Notes under the pieces: model-generated
The model's database searches: none
The model's input: the letters and a program-made list of their open reading frames with translations, nothing else
What the model was told of the DNA's origin: nothing
Assembly: GCA_029245395.1 (NCBI GenBank)
Contig: JAQWPL010000021.1
Coordinates: forward strand, 1 to 34,902
From: Gammaproteobacteria bacterium
GTDB lineage: Bacteria; Pseudomonadota; Gammaproteobacteria; Pseudomonadales; Pseudohongiellaceae
Direction of reading: 5' to 3'
Length of the DNA stretch: 34,902 nt
Shown: positions 1-8,735 of the stretch, one piece after another
How the letters are laid out: every line of letters begins with the position of its first letter
How positions within the stretch are numbered: position 1 is the stretch's first letter
Position numbers and translations under genes: made by a program

Positions 1-53
1 TTGCGGGTTTTGCGCCGAATGGCTTTAACGAGTGCTTCAGGTGTATCGGTCAT
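1..53 (-). CDS. N-terminal fragment of an unidentified protein
   Basis: Only the first 17 codons lie in the window; they read MTDTPEALVKAIRRKTR and run off the left edge. An AGGAG-like ribosome binding site sits a few bases before the ATG, which supports a real start. The gene lies downstream of, and in the same direction as, the DUF6152 gene, so it may be the last known member of the minus-strand group that begins with the Hsp70 gene. The fragment is too short to assign a family. Confidence 0.55.
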   Translation of the reverse strand, partial: MTDTPEALVKAIRRKTR

Positions 54-164
54 AGGTGACTCCTGTATTCATTATTGAATGTACCAGAAGTCTCCCTTAG
101 TATTTAAGGCTAATTGGTCCCATATGTTCTGACGGGATACACCTCTTCCTTCTTTCCTCTGCCG

Positions 165-554
165 TTATTCTCCACGGTCCCTGCGAGTAAATAATTCCTG
201 TCCATCTTCCTTTTTGATTGTCCCGACATTACCGACATGTGGATCATTTCGCGCACGCCAGCCTGTGACCTCTACGAATTCCCCTTCTTGCAATGTATTC
301 CTACTCCAGCCCTGACGCATGTACATATTTGGGCTACTCAGCTCCAGATTCCAGTTAGCTGTGTCTCCATTTTCATCCACTACATCTACATACACTCGGG
401 CATGAGGATTGGACCATTGCACCAGGGTAACAATACCTTCAAATTCAATGGGTGATTCACGATCAAATTCCGCATCAAAGGCATGGTGGCCATATAGTGA
501 AAAGGGTATTAATAATACTGATAGGGAACACACCAACCGAATCATGGAACGCAT
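165..554 (-). CDS. DUF6152 family exported protein
   Basis: The protein has about 129 residues, starting MRSMIRLVCSLSVLLIPFSLYG, a typical signal peptide. The mature part opens with HHAFDAEFD and continues with QWSNPHARVYVDV, NWNLELSSPN and RQGWSRNTL. These are hallmarks of DUF6152, a small periplasmic family of unknown function. I chose the ATG at 554 because GAGAGG stands at the right distance and the signal peptide starts there; a longer frame reaching back to 728 overlaps the neighbouring gene and is not needed. It follows the upstream exported protein by 31 bp on the same strand and is probably co-transcribed. Members of this family often sit beside exported proteins like that neighbour. 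The family call is solid; the biochemical role is unknown. Confidence 0.85.
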   Translation of the reverse strand: MRSMIRLVCSLSVLLIPFSLYGHHAFDAEFDRESPIEFEGIVTLVQWSNPHARVYVDVVDENGDTANWNLELSSPNMYMRQGWSRNTLQEGEFVEVTGWRARNDPHVGNVGTIKKEDGQELFTRRDRGE

Positions 555-585
555 CTGGCTACCTCTCGGGATCAACCTCGTTTTA

Positions 586-1401
586 TCAAGGATCAAAATA
601 TTGTGAAGACTGTTCATTTTCATTACAAATAAATTCAATGAGGTTGGTGTCCAGCATAATGCCGTGCTCAACCCTAACGGTAAATGGCTGTGTATACGCT
701 TGCGGATCTTCAATAGTGACATCCACAATCATGTGCCCATAGGTATCTCTGGTAAATCGTTCCGTAATTTTACCGGTAACTGTTAATGGGCTACCGTTTA
801 CATCCAGCCACACATCATCCCGGAATCCTGTAGTTTCAACTACAAGTGTATTACCTTCCCAGCGACCCACCGAATAACCATACCACCACGGTAAAGGGTC
901 ATTATCGGGCAGGCTGCGACCATCCATGAAAATTTGTCGCAAGCCGCCATTACTTTCCCAGATCATCACTATCAAATCCGGGGTTTGGATAATTTTATGG
1001 GGCTGAGGATGCTGATGCAGCTGCATGTGGCCAATAGGGAGACAAAGCGCGTCCGGATTGTCTTTCATATTGTCGGCCATGCGTGCTTCTTTTAGTTGTT
1101 TGGCCCACTCGGTATAAGGCAAACCTTCTTCAATGTTCGATCCAAGATCAAAAAAAGTGGCTTGTGGCGGCGCATTTGGGTCATCACTTTCGATATCGGC
1201 GCCAAACCCCCTGTATCGCTCCCAGATACCTGACATATCAGGATCACCCCATGGCGTGCGAGGTGGAGGTGCATCAAGGTCCGGTTCATCCTCTGCAGTC
1301 AGTGGAACATCAGGAGTAGGATAAAGTGGCCACTGAGCCCATGCGGGGAAAGCCATTAACAAAGGGATGAGTACTATCAGTGAAGTGAGTGTCTTGTTCA
1401 T
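586..1401 (-). CDS. Exported protein of unknown function (GRWEGNTLVVET family)
   Basis: The protein has 271 residues with a clear signal peptide (MNKTLTSLIVLIPLLMAFPAWA, cleavage near AWA/Q). The mature part carries GDPDMSGIWERYRG, then LCLPIGHMQLHQHPQP, IFMDGRSLPDND and WWYGYSVGRWEGNTLVVETT. This pattern marks a widespread but uncharacterised secreted family that often occurs next to DUF6152 genes. A GTG at 1437, directly behind the Hsp70 stop, would add 12 residues before the signal peptide; the ATG at 1401 is preferred. The gene lies between the Hsp70 and DUF6152 genes, all on the minus strand. A more distant relative appears to lie at 19300-20664. No catalytic residues are known for the family. 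Confidence 0.8.
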   Translation of the reverse strand: MNKTLTSLIVLIPLLMAFPAWAQWPLYPTPDVPLTAEDEPDLDAPPPRTPWGDPDMSGIWERYRGFGADIESDDPNAPPQATFFDLGSNIEEGLPYTEWAKQLKEARMADNMKDNPDALCLPIGHMQLHQHPQPHKIIQTPDLIVMIWESNGGLRQIFMDGRSLPDNDPLPWWYGYSVGRWEGNTLVVETTGFRDDVWLDVNGSPLTVTGKITERFTRDTYGHMIVDVTIEDPQAYTQPFTVRVEHGIMLDTNLIEFICNENEQSSQYFDP

Positions 1402-1437
1402 AATTGGTTTTCTCAATTGCAGATGTTCCTTCGCCAC

Positions 1438-2895
1438 TTAATCCCCGGAATTGCAATAATTGTAATAATCAGCAATAGCAAGACCCGCTGCTACACTGGT
1501 GAAAGGATCATGTTCCACAACCTTTCCTGGAAAGCGGGCTTCCAGTTTCTCTCGGACTGCGGGAATTAGAGATGAACCGCCAGTACGAAGGACCAGATCG
1601 ATATCTTCGGGATCCATCCTCGCTTTTGCAAGGGTGTCATCAACCGATTTTTCAAAACGCACCAGCAGATCTGTGATCATGCCTTCAAATTCAGCTCGCC
1701 TGATTTCAACACTAACATCGATTTCCGGGATATCCAGCAGAGCGGTTTCATTGGCCGATAATTCAGCCTTGCAGTCCTTGATGGCCTGAAAAACCTGGTA
1801 GGAATAATTCTGAGTAATCAGCTCATACAGCCGTTCAAATTGTTCAGCGTCATCGCCCCCCTGCCGAACCTTGTCCAGCACTGGAGTAGTGTACTCATTC
1901 TGGTTAAGCATATAGCTCACCGTCCAGTTAATGAGTAAATCCTCATACGCATCAAAAGGAAACAAGGTGTCTATTTCCTTGCCTTCCACTTCTCTGTGCC
2001 AACGTTCACCTTTGCCCAGTAGGGGAAACAGGATGTGGCGGAACATGCACTGGTCAATGTGGTCACCACCGAGGGCAATACCATGGATGGCAACCACATC
2101 AAACAGGGTGTGGTTGCGTTTCAAAATGCACAAATCAAGTGTGCCACCACCAAAATCTACTGTGAGAATGACTTCCTTGTTTGCCTGGGGATTCGCATGC
2201 ATATAACTCAGGGCAGCCGCTGTAGGTTCAGGGTAGAAATGCTGACTGGTAAAGCCGGCGTGCTGGTAAGCCTCACCAAGTCGCTCAATAGCCACCTTAT
2301 TATGATTTTCGTCTCGCCCTTCAAAATTTACCGGGTGACCGATACAAGCTTTGATGGCCTGGTCCTCCCCAAAGGATAAGGTGGTTACCGTAGATTCTAT
2401 GGCCTCTCTAATGCGCAGCAATATGGGTGTAATCAATGCCACCAGCCGAAATGGACGCTCAAACACCATCACACGATTGGTGTCGACACTGCCTAACAGA
2501 CGTTTTGTCCCGCGAAATAAACGGCCTGGCAGACTGCCATCGTTGAAAGCCTGACCGTACACCAGGCTAGTATCTGCTTCAGTGGGCAGTTGTGAGCCCA
2601 TGTCCATTTGACCAGTACTGGTTCTCGCTTCACCCAGGACTTCCACACTCATTTCCACCTTACGGCCCTGATTTCGAGCGATATAGGTATCGATGGCCTC
2701 TTGTCCCGTGCTGGTAACAAAGTCACGGTCTATATAGCTGGCTGAAGGCATGATGGGATCGTCTTCTTCAATACCAACCATAACAATTTCATTGCCATCA
2801 AACACCGCCGCAGCACTGTTTGATGTACCAAAATCGATACCGATGCCAATCAAAGTAGAACCTGAATGCTCAGAGAATGAGCTTTGTTCTGTCAT
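1438..2895 (-). CDS. Hsp70 family protein, YegD-like
   Basis: The 485-residue protein has the actin/Hsp70 ATPase fold signatures: IGIDFGTSNSA at about residues 17-28 (phosphate 1), VDFGGGTLDL at 246-255 (phosphate 2) and LRTGGSSLIPAV at 436-447 (adenosine site). It lacks the substrate-binding and lid domains of DnaK (about 640 residues) and matches the short YegD class (about 450 residues), including IGHPVNF and PLLGKG segments. Such proteins are presumed ATP-dependent chaperone-like factors in the cytoplasm, but their clients are unknown. GGGAA precedes the ATG. It heads a minus-strand group with two exported proteins and is divergent from hapC, with 223 bp between them. The ATPase family is certain; calling it a chaperone is inference. 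Confidence 0.88.
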   Translation of the reverse strand: MTEQSSFSEHSGSTLIGIGIDFGTSNSAAAVFDGNEIVMVGIEEDDPIMPSASYIDRDFVTSTGQEAIDTYIARNQGRKVEMSVEVLGEARTSTGQMDMGSQLPTEADTSLVYGQAFNDGSLPGRLFRGTKRLLGSVDTNRVMVFERPFRLVALITPILLRIREAIESTVTTLSFGEDQAIKACIGHPVNFEGRDENHNKVAIERLGEAYQHAGFTSQHFYPEPTAAALSYMHANPQANKEVILTVDFGGGTLDLCILKRNHTLFDVVAIHGIALGGDHIDQCMFRHILFPLLGKGERWHREVEGKEIDTLFPFDAYEDLLINWTVSYMLNQNEYTTPVLDKVRQGGDDAEQFERLYELITQNYSYQVFQAIKDCKAELSANETALLDIPEIDVSVEIRRAEFEGMITDLLVRFEKSVDDTLAKARMDPEDIDLVLRTGGSSLIPAVREKLEARFPGKVVEHDPFTSVAAGLAIADYYNYCNSGD

Positions 2896-3036
2896 TTCCC
2901 AACGTCTGCTGTTTTAAATCCAAAGAGGAAGGAAGATACCTAAGATGGCATGCCAGAACAACAGCTTATTGGTTATTTCAACTCACATTTTGTGTGCGTT
3001 GAATTCAGCCAGCCTCCCTGCTAGTCTCAGCAGTCT

Positions 3037-3056
3037 ACCCCGCACCAAGACGGGGT
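3037..3056 (+). promoter_or_regulatory. Hairpin in the leader of the hapCD operon
   Basis: ACCCCG at 3037-3042 pairs with CGGGGT at 3051-3056 across an 8-base loop, followed by GTTTATTA. It lies 60-80 bp before the hapC start, inside the gap shared with the divergent Hsp70 gene. It could be a leaky terminator, an attenuator or an operator half-site pair. Only the pairing is seen; the function is guessed. Confidence 0.3.
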
Positions 3057-3118
3057 GTTTATTACAAAAAACCTGGAAAGTTACAGAGTTCCCAGAAACG
3101 GTATTCGAGGTAAAGCTA

Positions 3119-3625
3119 ATGGCTCACCAATACAAGACGCGGTTTGGCTCGCTAAAAGATTATGACAAAGGCCGCGTAGAACCCATCAACGATGACGTCA
3201 GGCATTACGCTTTTTCAAACTGTTTTGAAATAGCAGAAAACAGTGCACCTTATGAAAAAGTCGTGTTTGGGCAAAACATGGAATATGTGATGGAAGTACT
3301 TCGCGCAGAAGGCAATTCCCCCTGGTATACCTGCGCTCACGATGAATTTGCCCTTTCCATGGATGGTGAAGTGGAAATTCATCTGGTCAAGCTTGAGGAT
3401 GCCCAGACAATCCAGGACACCGAGAAACACGGGGCTATCACTGTTGAAGGTGATCCTCAAGGTACAAACATGGGTTGGATGAAACTTGGACGCGGCCACC
3501 AGGGAATGCTCCCGGCTGGCAGCGCTTATCAATTTCGTAGTAGCCAACCCGGGGTCATTATCCTGCAAACCTGCAAAGGTGATTTATCCATAGAACGCTG
3601 GGCAGATATCTGCCAGAGCGCTTAA
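3119..3625 (+). CDS. hapC: Hydroquinone 1,2-dioxygenase, small subunit
   Basis: The 168-residue protein begins MAHQYKTRFGSLKDYDKGRVEPINDD and contains FSNCFEIAENSAPYEKV, MEVLRAEGNSPWYTCAHDEF, a cupin-like core (SMDGEVEIHLVKL, GRGHQGMLPAGSAYQF) and ends with LSIERWADIC. This matches the small subunit (17-18 kDa) of two-subunit hydroquinone dioxygenases (HapC/PnpC/HqdA). The complex is a cytoplasmic Fe(II) ring-cleavage enzyme converting hydroquinone to 4-hydroxymuconic semialdehyde. The start at 3119 is fixed by GAGG eight bases upstream; the longer open frame from 2945 has no family support. The large subunit follows after 12 bp. Substrate specificity (hydroquinone versus substituted hydroquinones) cannot be read from sequence. 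Confidence 0.82.
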   Translation: MAHQYKTRFGSLKDYDKGRVEPINDDVRHYAFSNCFEIAENSAPYEKVVFGQNMEYVMEVLRAEGNSPWYTCAHDEFALSMDGEVEIHLVKLEDAQTIQDTEKHGAITVEGDPQGTNMGWMKLGRGHQGMLPAGSAYQFRSSQPGVIILQTCKGDLSIERWADICQSA

Positions 3626-3637
3626 GGAGTTTCTATT

Positions 3638-4603
3638 ATGGCAAATGCACACGGTTACAACGATTTTTCTTTAGGTGGTTTCAACTTCGCCCGCGATGAA
3701 TATTTCGCCCATATCACTTGGGAAACTCTGGATGGCAGGCCCATGAGTCATACCATGGACGCGGGTAACTTCTTGCGGGCTTTGATGCGAGATGTGGCCT
3801 GGGGCTTTTTTTACGGTTGGGTTAACTTTGATGATGTGATTGGCACAGTCAATCATTACAACACGGTGGACCTTTATGCAGGTTCCTTCAATGGCCCCAT
3901 GAAAGATGCCGGTATCAACCGTACCGAGAATTTTCCCACTGATGATATCCGCCAGCTGTTTGAAAAAATGCTGGCTGACTGGACTAATGACGGCTTTGAC
4001 CCCTTTGCCGCACCACAGGAGACAGGTTCGCCCTACGGTCACAATAATGGCGACAATATGTCCGCTATTACTCGGGCCCGTGAATTGGCTACACGCTGTG
4101 TCGGCCTTGAAGGGGATCTGGCATTGAGAACCGATGAAAGTGGTGCTCCAGTTAATCGCGCCTTTGCCGATGTTCCTCAAGATGCTCCGGAACTGCATCC
4201 GGAACCGGGATTTGAAAATGAGGTCCATGCTTTTAATCTGTTTGCCTTTTTGTCCCGCTCACAAGTGACCTGGAATCCTTCTTTTACCTCCGTGGTAAAA
4301 AACAGTTTCATGTGCCCCACCACCGAAGAACATATTTTGCCGATTATTCACGGCAATGACCGCGTGGAATGGTTTTTCCAGATGTGCGATGAAATTCACT
4401 GGAACAGTGATCACAAGGAAACCGGTGAGCCACTTGCCCGCGTCATCATGAAAGCCGGTGACATGGCCGCCATGCCTGCCTATTGCCGGCATCAGGGATT
4501 CAGTCCCAAGCGCTCCATGCTGCTTGTTTGGGAAAACGGCAATCCTGATCTAGTTGATGACATCAAAAGTGGTGCAGCGCCTCAAGTGCCCGTTCAGTTT
4601 TAG
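3638..4603 (+). CDS. hapD: Hydroquinone 1,2-dioxygenase, large (catalytic) subunit
   Basis: The 321-residue protein contains the conserved blocks of the HapD/PnpD large subunit: LGGFNFARDEYFAHI near residue 12, LRALMRDVAWGFFYGWVNFD at 47-65, DWTNDGFDPFAAPQETG at 114-130, HAFNLFAFLSRS near 197 and CPTTEEHILPIIHGNDRVEW at 226-245. Histidines in EIHWNS (H254) and CRHQGFSPKRSML (H285) lie in the C-terminal cupin region, where the iron site is expected; I did not verify each ligand. It is the catalytic partner of hapC, 12 bp upstream, and is preceded by a GGAG site. Its length fits the family. The genes that usually complete this pathway (semialdehyde dehydrogenase, maleylacetate reductase) are not adjacent. 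Confidence 0.83.
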   Translation: MANAHGYNDFSLGGFNFARDEYFAHITWETLDGRPMSHTMDAGNFLRALMRDVAWGFFYGWVNFDDVIGTVNHYNTVDLYAGSFNGPMKDAGINRTENFPTDDIRQLFEKMLADWTNDGFDPFAAPQETGSPYGHNNGDNMSAITRARELATRCVGLEGDLALRTDESGAPVNRAFADVPQDAPELHPEPGFENEVHAFNLFAFLSRSQVTWNPSFTSVVKNSFMCPTTEEHILPIIHGNDRVEWFFQMCDEIHWNSDHKETGEPLARVIMKAGDMAAMPAYCRHQGFSPKRSMLLVWENGNPDLVDDIKSGAAPQVPVQF

Positions 4604-4612
4604 GAGATTTCC

Positions 4613-5674
4613 ATGAAGCGCCTTTCTATTATTTGCTTAACCTGCCTGGTAATTGCCTGCAGTGACCAGACACCTCCCGAACCTGACAATGAGTTTACGG
4701 AAACACTGACTATCAATCTCCCGCAGGCTCTTGAAACCGATGGTGTTGTGACTGATTTCGCGATGCTGTCTGACAATGCCGGGCCAACCACCATTTCTAT
4801 CGCCCCGGATGGCGCTATCTGGTACACCCTCAGTGCCGGCAATGCTATTGGCAGGATGCAGCCTGACGGATCCGCAATGGTTGAATACCCTATTCCGACA
4901 CCGGGCTCTTCCCCACGAATTATTGCGCTGGGCAGCGACAACAATATGTGGTTCTCAGAACATAACAGCGGCAAGATAGGACGAATTACACCCGGAGGGG
5001 ACATTACTGAATTCGACCTCTCTTCAGCCGATTCCCAACCCCGTGCGATTGCCCTTGGCAGTGATGGCAATATCTGGATTGGCATGTTTGCCGCGTCCCG
5101 TATTGGGCGTATAACCCCGGAGGGTGTCGTTACCGAATTTGATATCCCAACACCTGACAGTGGACCTCGTGCTTTGGCTGCCGGTCCCGATGGGAATATC
5201 TGGTTCTCTGAGTTCAAGGCTGGCAAGATCGGTCGTATTACCATGCAGGGTGAAGTCACAGAATTTGAACTGCCCAATCCTCAGACTGGTCCAGGTGACA
5301 TAACCACCGGTGCTGATGGCAATGTCTGGTTCCTGGAACTCAATGGCAACATGGATAACTCACCCGTGATTGGTAACAAAGTGGGCCGGATTACTCCGGA
5401 TGGTGTTATTAGTGAATTTCAGATACCCAGTGAAGGCTCTACTCCCATTAATATTACCGTTGGACCAGACCGGAATATCTGGTTTACCAAAAACAACACA
5501 CTGGGCCGGGTAACACCTAATGGTGAGATCACCGAATTTCCGATTTTCGACGGTCCTGGCAGAGCAGTTGGTGTAAGTGCCGGCAGTGACCGCCAGCCGC
5601 CGGACAGGCTAACAGACAGATTGTGGTTCACCGACCCTCTGAATAATCGCATTGGTTATCTGCAGTTTGAATAA
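4613..5674 (+). CDS. Vgb-like beta-propeller lipoprotein
   Basis: The 353-residue protein starts MKRLSIICLTCLVIACSD, a lipoprotein signal with the acylated cysteine at residue 16; serine at +2 suggests the outer membrane. The rest is six or seven blades of about 42 residues with the repeated pattern (D)GNIWFSE...GKIGRITP.G..TEF. This is the fold of virginiamycin B lyase (Vgb) and related streptogramin lyase-like proteins. Vgb itself is cytoplasmic and opens the streptogramin B ring, whereas this copy is exported. It follows hapD by 9 bp with a GGAG site, so it is probably in the hapCD operon. I did not confirm the Vgb catalytic His/Glu set, so lyase activity is doubtful; a ligand-binding or sensing role is equally possible. 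Confidence 0.8.
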   Translation: MKRLSIICLTCLVIACSDQTPPEPDNEFTETLTINLPQALETDGVVTDFAMLSDNAGPTTISIAPDGAIWYTLSAGNAIGRMQPDGSAMVEYPIPTPGSSPRIIALGSDNNMWFSEHNSGKIGRITPGGDITEFDLSSADSQPRAIALGSDGNIWIGMFAASRIGRITPEGVVTEFDIPTPDSGPRALAAGPDGNIWFSEFKAGKIGRITMQGEVTEFELPNPQTGPGDITTGADGNVWFLELNGNMDNSPVIGNKVGRITPDGVISEFQIPSEGSTPINITVGPDRNIWFTKNNTLGRVTPNGEITEFPIFDGPGRAVGVSAGSDRQPPDRLTDRLWFTDPLNNRIGYLQFE

Positions 5675-5752
5675 GTCTGGATACCCTACAATTAACTTCT
5701 CCATGAAACAGACTGTCCTGCTTTGCTCCGGCAATAACCGGTTCATTTTTCC

Positions 5753-7141
5753 TTGACCAATCCTGAACACAACACTGTAGATTCTGCCGAGACGCTTTGT
5801 CAGCAAATGGCAAGTTCCCTGGTGCAGCAACAGGAGTTTTCAGCCGCCACTCTGGGAAAAGCCAAATACTGTCTGTTGGACTTTCTTTCTTGTGTACATT
5901 CAACCATGCACTTCCCCTGGGTACAGCAGGCCTTAGCCGTAGCCAGAAAAAATTCGTCCATGGAAACCGGCGGCGCCCAGGTATTTGGAACTCCTCACCA
6001 CGTTTCTGTTCAGGATGCGGCCTTTGTCAACGCCATCGCCGGCCATTCACTGGTGCGGGATGATATGCATGTTGGCAGCGTGTCGCACCTTGGCGTGGTA
6101 GTTTTACCGGCTGCATTAGCCCTGGCTGAGAATAAACAAGTAGATGGCAAAACTTTGTTGGAAGCCATTGTTTGTGGCTACGAAGCCGGAGGCAAGCTGG
6201 GGTCAATGTTGATGGATGTAGAAACAGCAAAAAGAATTCGCCCTACCGGTTTGATAGGTTCTTTCGCAGCCGCTGCTACAGGTGCCAGATTGAATGGACT
6301 GGATGCAGAACAGACAGCCAACGCTCTGGGTTTTGCCAGTAATTATTTTACGGGATTAAATGAATGGGCCGCATGGGGCAGCGACGATATGTACTTTCAT
6401 CCCGGCATCGCTGTACGCAATGGCATTTCTGCCTTACTGCTGGCACAGCAGGGAGCAACGGCTGCTGCAGGCTCCATTGAGGGCACTGCTGGCCTATTTG
6501 CAGCTCTGGGTAAAACCGCCCCTGCATCACCTGTTCTGCCTTTTGCAGGGCAGGAGGAAATCCAGCAGGTATTCTTCAAACAGGTACCTGCTTGCAATTA
6601 CGCCCAGACCGCTGCACAGGTAGCACTTAAAATAAAACAGGAACACGCTCTGGCGATTAATGAAATACAGGCAATTACAGTTAAGGTGCCCTACGCTGCA
6701 GCCAACTATCCTGGTTGTGATTACCCAGGCCCTTTCAACAGCATCCTGCAAGCCAGAATGAGTATCCACTTCAACGTAGCAAGAGCTCTGCTATATGGAG
6801 ATTTTAACGATACCCATTTTCAGGACTACAGCAGTGAAACACTTCAGCACCTGAGCAAACTCATCACCCTTGAAATTGATGACGCATTGACCAAAGCCTA
6901 TCCTGAACAACAGGGCGCAGCAATACGCCTTACCAATGTTAACGGTCAAACATTGGATGCCAATCTGGAAGATGTTATTCCCGCAGGGACAGAAGAAGTG
7001 ATGAACAGGTCAAGTCATGCCCTGGCCACTGTTCTGGGTGAAGAACAAAGTTCAACACTACTGGATCTAATTACCAGGCTAGAAAGTCTGAACAATCTCG
7101 ATACAGTGTTTGACTTGCTCAGGCCAGAAAACAGGAAATAA
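5753..7141 (+). CDS. MmgE/PrpD family protein
   Basis: The 462-residue protein matches the MmgE/PrpD superfamily, which includes 2-methylcitrate dehydratase, cis-aconitate decarboxylase-like and other hydratase/lyase enzymes. Seen blocks are KAKYCLLDFLSCV near residue 37, GHSLVRDDMHVGSVSHLGVVV near 99-119, RPTGLIGSFAAAATGARLNG near 162 and FKQVPACNYAQTAAQVAL near 275. The predicted start is TTG at 5753; ATG at 5807 is the next option but would cut into the first helix. No strong ribosome site precedes either. The substrate is not predictable. It lies 78 bp behind the Vgb-like gene on the same strand and ends 8 bp from a convergent gene. Confidence 0.85.
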   Translation: MTNPEHNTVDSAETLCQQMASSLVQQQEFSAATLGKAKYCLLDFLSCVHSTMHFPWVQQALAVARKNSSMETGGAQVFGTPHHVSVQDAAFVNAIAGHSLVRDDMHVGSVSHLGVVVLPAALALAENKQVDGKTLLEAIVCGYEAGGKLGSMLMDVETAKRIRPTGLIGSFAAAATGARLNGLDAEQTANALGFASNYFTGLNEWAAWGSDDMYFHPGIAVRNGISALLLAQQGATAAAGSIEGTAGLFAALGKTAPASPVLPFAGQEEIQQVFFKQVPACNYAQTAAQVALKIKQEHALAINEIQAITVKVPYAAANYPGCDYPGPFNSILQARMSIHFNVARALLYGDFNDTHFQDYSSETLQHLSKLITLEIDDALTKAYPEQQGAAIRLTNVNGQTLDANLEDVIPAGTEEVMNRSSHALATVLGEEQSSTLLDLITRLESLNNLDTVFDLLRPENRK

Positions 7142-7149
7142 AGTAGCGA

Positions 7150-7653
7150 CTACTGGCACTGCATTAGACCTACGAGTAATTCATTCTGGATAGTATCATC
7201 CGTGCAATTAGGGCGAGGATCGCCAACACCCCCAATTCCAACAGCACGACAATCCAACTGTCTGACTACGCCTCGCTCTAGAGTTCGGTTCAATTCCTGA
7301 CCGCCCCCGGGACAAATAACGGGAAGCCTGGCTTCACAATCCACATCATCCAGCATTGCACAGGCAAAAAAGTTAACAAGCTGGCCATCAACCAACTGAT
7401 ATTCCCAGAACACAAGCTCATTGCCTACCCGCCCATTGTTGTTGGTCGCCACAGCATTTCTTAATTGCGGCAATACTTCTTCAACCGGGCGTTCAAATAC
7501 CTTGTCCGGCCCAATGCTAACTGTCATTATTCTTGAAGGAAGACGCTTGATGGGTGTACAGGCATAACAACCAACAAGGATGATGCAGAGAATCAGTTTG
7601 ATGGTAAGCGAATGGTGTGAAGTTGATGGAATCACGATAATTTCTTTTGGCAT
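7150..7653 (-). CDS. Hypothetical lipoprotein candidate
   Basis: The 167-residue protein is unrecognised. After a short N-terminal stretch it has a hydrophobic segment LTIKLILCIILVGCYACTP, in which VGC could be a lipobox cysteine. The mature region has EEVLPQLRNAVATNNNG, FFACAM, DDVDCEARLPVICPGGGQ and RQLDCRAV, so it is cysteine-rich and may form disulfides in the periplasm. It is convergent with the MmgE/PrpD gene (8 bp gap). The start at 7653 has only a weak TAAGG site and places about 17 residues before the hydrophobic segment, so a later start is possible. Coding status is likely but not certain. Confidence 0.55.
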   Translation of the reverse strand: MPKEIIVIPSTSHHSLTIKLILCIILVGCYACTPIKRLPSRIMTVSIGPDKVFERPVEEVLPQLRNAVATNNNGRVGNELVFWEYQLVDGQLVNFFACAMLDDVDCEARLPVICPGGGQELNRTLERGVVRQLDCRAVGIGGVGDPRPNCTDDTIQNELLVGLMQCQ

Positions 7654-7832
7654 GCCTTACTAAATTTTACTATGTGTTACCTGATGAGCAAGACAGCATA
7701 TTATGCGCCTTTCTTTTAAAGCTGTCTTCCTTCCAACCTCGCCTGTTTTTCTCGACGCTACTTGATGCCATTGACCATGTTCTTTATCCTGCTGATATAA
7801 ATAATTTTTATCTGAAGCTCCGGGGAATAATC

Positions 7833-8699
7833 GTGAACAAATTACTCAAGTCCGTATTACTGATCACCTGGCTAGCCAGCTCATTGGAAATAGCCGCACA
7901 GAGCGAATTCAAGGATGTGATTTATGCCAGTCCTGATGGCATGGAACTCGGACTGGATATCTACATGCCGGAAAACAGTAATAATCCTGCTTTGATAGTA
8001 CAGGTACATGGTGGTGCCTGGCGCTTTGGCAACAAGGAAGGAGGTGTCCCACTGCAATTCGTGGAACACGGGTATGCTGTTGCCAGCCTGGATTTTCGCC
8101 AGTCTACCGACGCGGCCTTCCCGGCCATGATTCATGACATCAAGGCCGCCATTCGCTTCCTTCGCGCCAATGCGGGTGACTATGGCTATGACGCCTCCAA
8201 CATTGCCATTACTGGTGCCTCATCCGGCGCTCATCTGGCGCTCGTAGTCGGCGTTTCTAATGGCCACTCTGACCTGGAAGGCAACCTGGGGAACCACCTG
8301 GATACGTCCTCCAATGTACAAGCCATACTCAGTTATTTTGCGGCCACTGACCTGACAACCATTCTTTCGCAGTCGACCCCTTTCGGCCTGGGAGTGAGAG
8401 AACCTGCCGTGGAATTAATGCTGGGATCATTGCCCACTGATAATGAGACCCTGGCGAAACTGGCCAGCCCGGTATACCTGGTGGATGCCAATGATCCCCC
8501 TTTGTTGCTACTTCATGGCGACAGGGATCCCCAGATGCCTATTAACCAGAGTCTGCAAATGCTTGGTGCCTACAAGACATTGGGGCTGGATGTCAGCTTT
8601 GATCCTGTCCATGGGGCGGTGCATGGCGGACCCGGGTTTTACGATGAAGAACACCTGGGTAATGCGCTGACATTTCTTAACCGTACCATTGGCAAATAA
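7833..8699 (+). CDS. Exported alpha/beta hydrolase (esterase/lipase-like)
   Basis: The 288-residue protein has a signal peptide (LLKSVLLITWLASSLEIAAQ). It carries an oxyanion motif HGGAW (59-63), nucleophile elbow GASSG with Ser130, acid Asp232 in HGDRDPQMP and His264 in GAVHGG. This is the BD-FAE/hormone-sensitive-lipase-like carboxylesterase pattern. I chose GTG at 7833 because GGGGA lies 6-7 bases before it and a signal peptide follows directly; the longer open frame from 7647 overlaps the opposite-strand gene. It probably hydrolyses small esters in the periplasm. The MBL hydrolase gene follows 36 bp later on the same strand, which suggests a joint transcript. The substrate is unknown. Confidence 0.82.
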   Translation: MNKLLKSVLLITWLASSLEIAAQSEFKDVIYASPDGMELGLDIYMPENSNNPALIVQVHGGAWRFGNKEGGVPLQFVEHGYAVASLDFRQSTDAAFPAMIHDIKAAIRFLRANAGDYGYDASNIAITGASSGAHLALVVGVSNGHSDLEGNLGNHLDTSSNVQAILSYFAATDLTTILSQSTPFGLGVREPAVELMLGSLPTDNETLAKLASPVYLVDANDPPLLLLHGDRDPQMPINQSLQMLGAYKTLGLDVSFDPVHGAVHGGPGFYDEEHLGNALTFLNRTIGK

Positions 8700-8735
8700 C
8701 CGGGCTGCTTTCCGGCTAAATCCCGAGACCATGTT

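Noticed and set aside
4600-5277. 225-codon open frame on minus antisense to the Vgb-like gene
   Set aside because: It mirrors the repeated blades on the other strand; no ribosome site or family resemblance, and the plus-strand gene is convincing.
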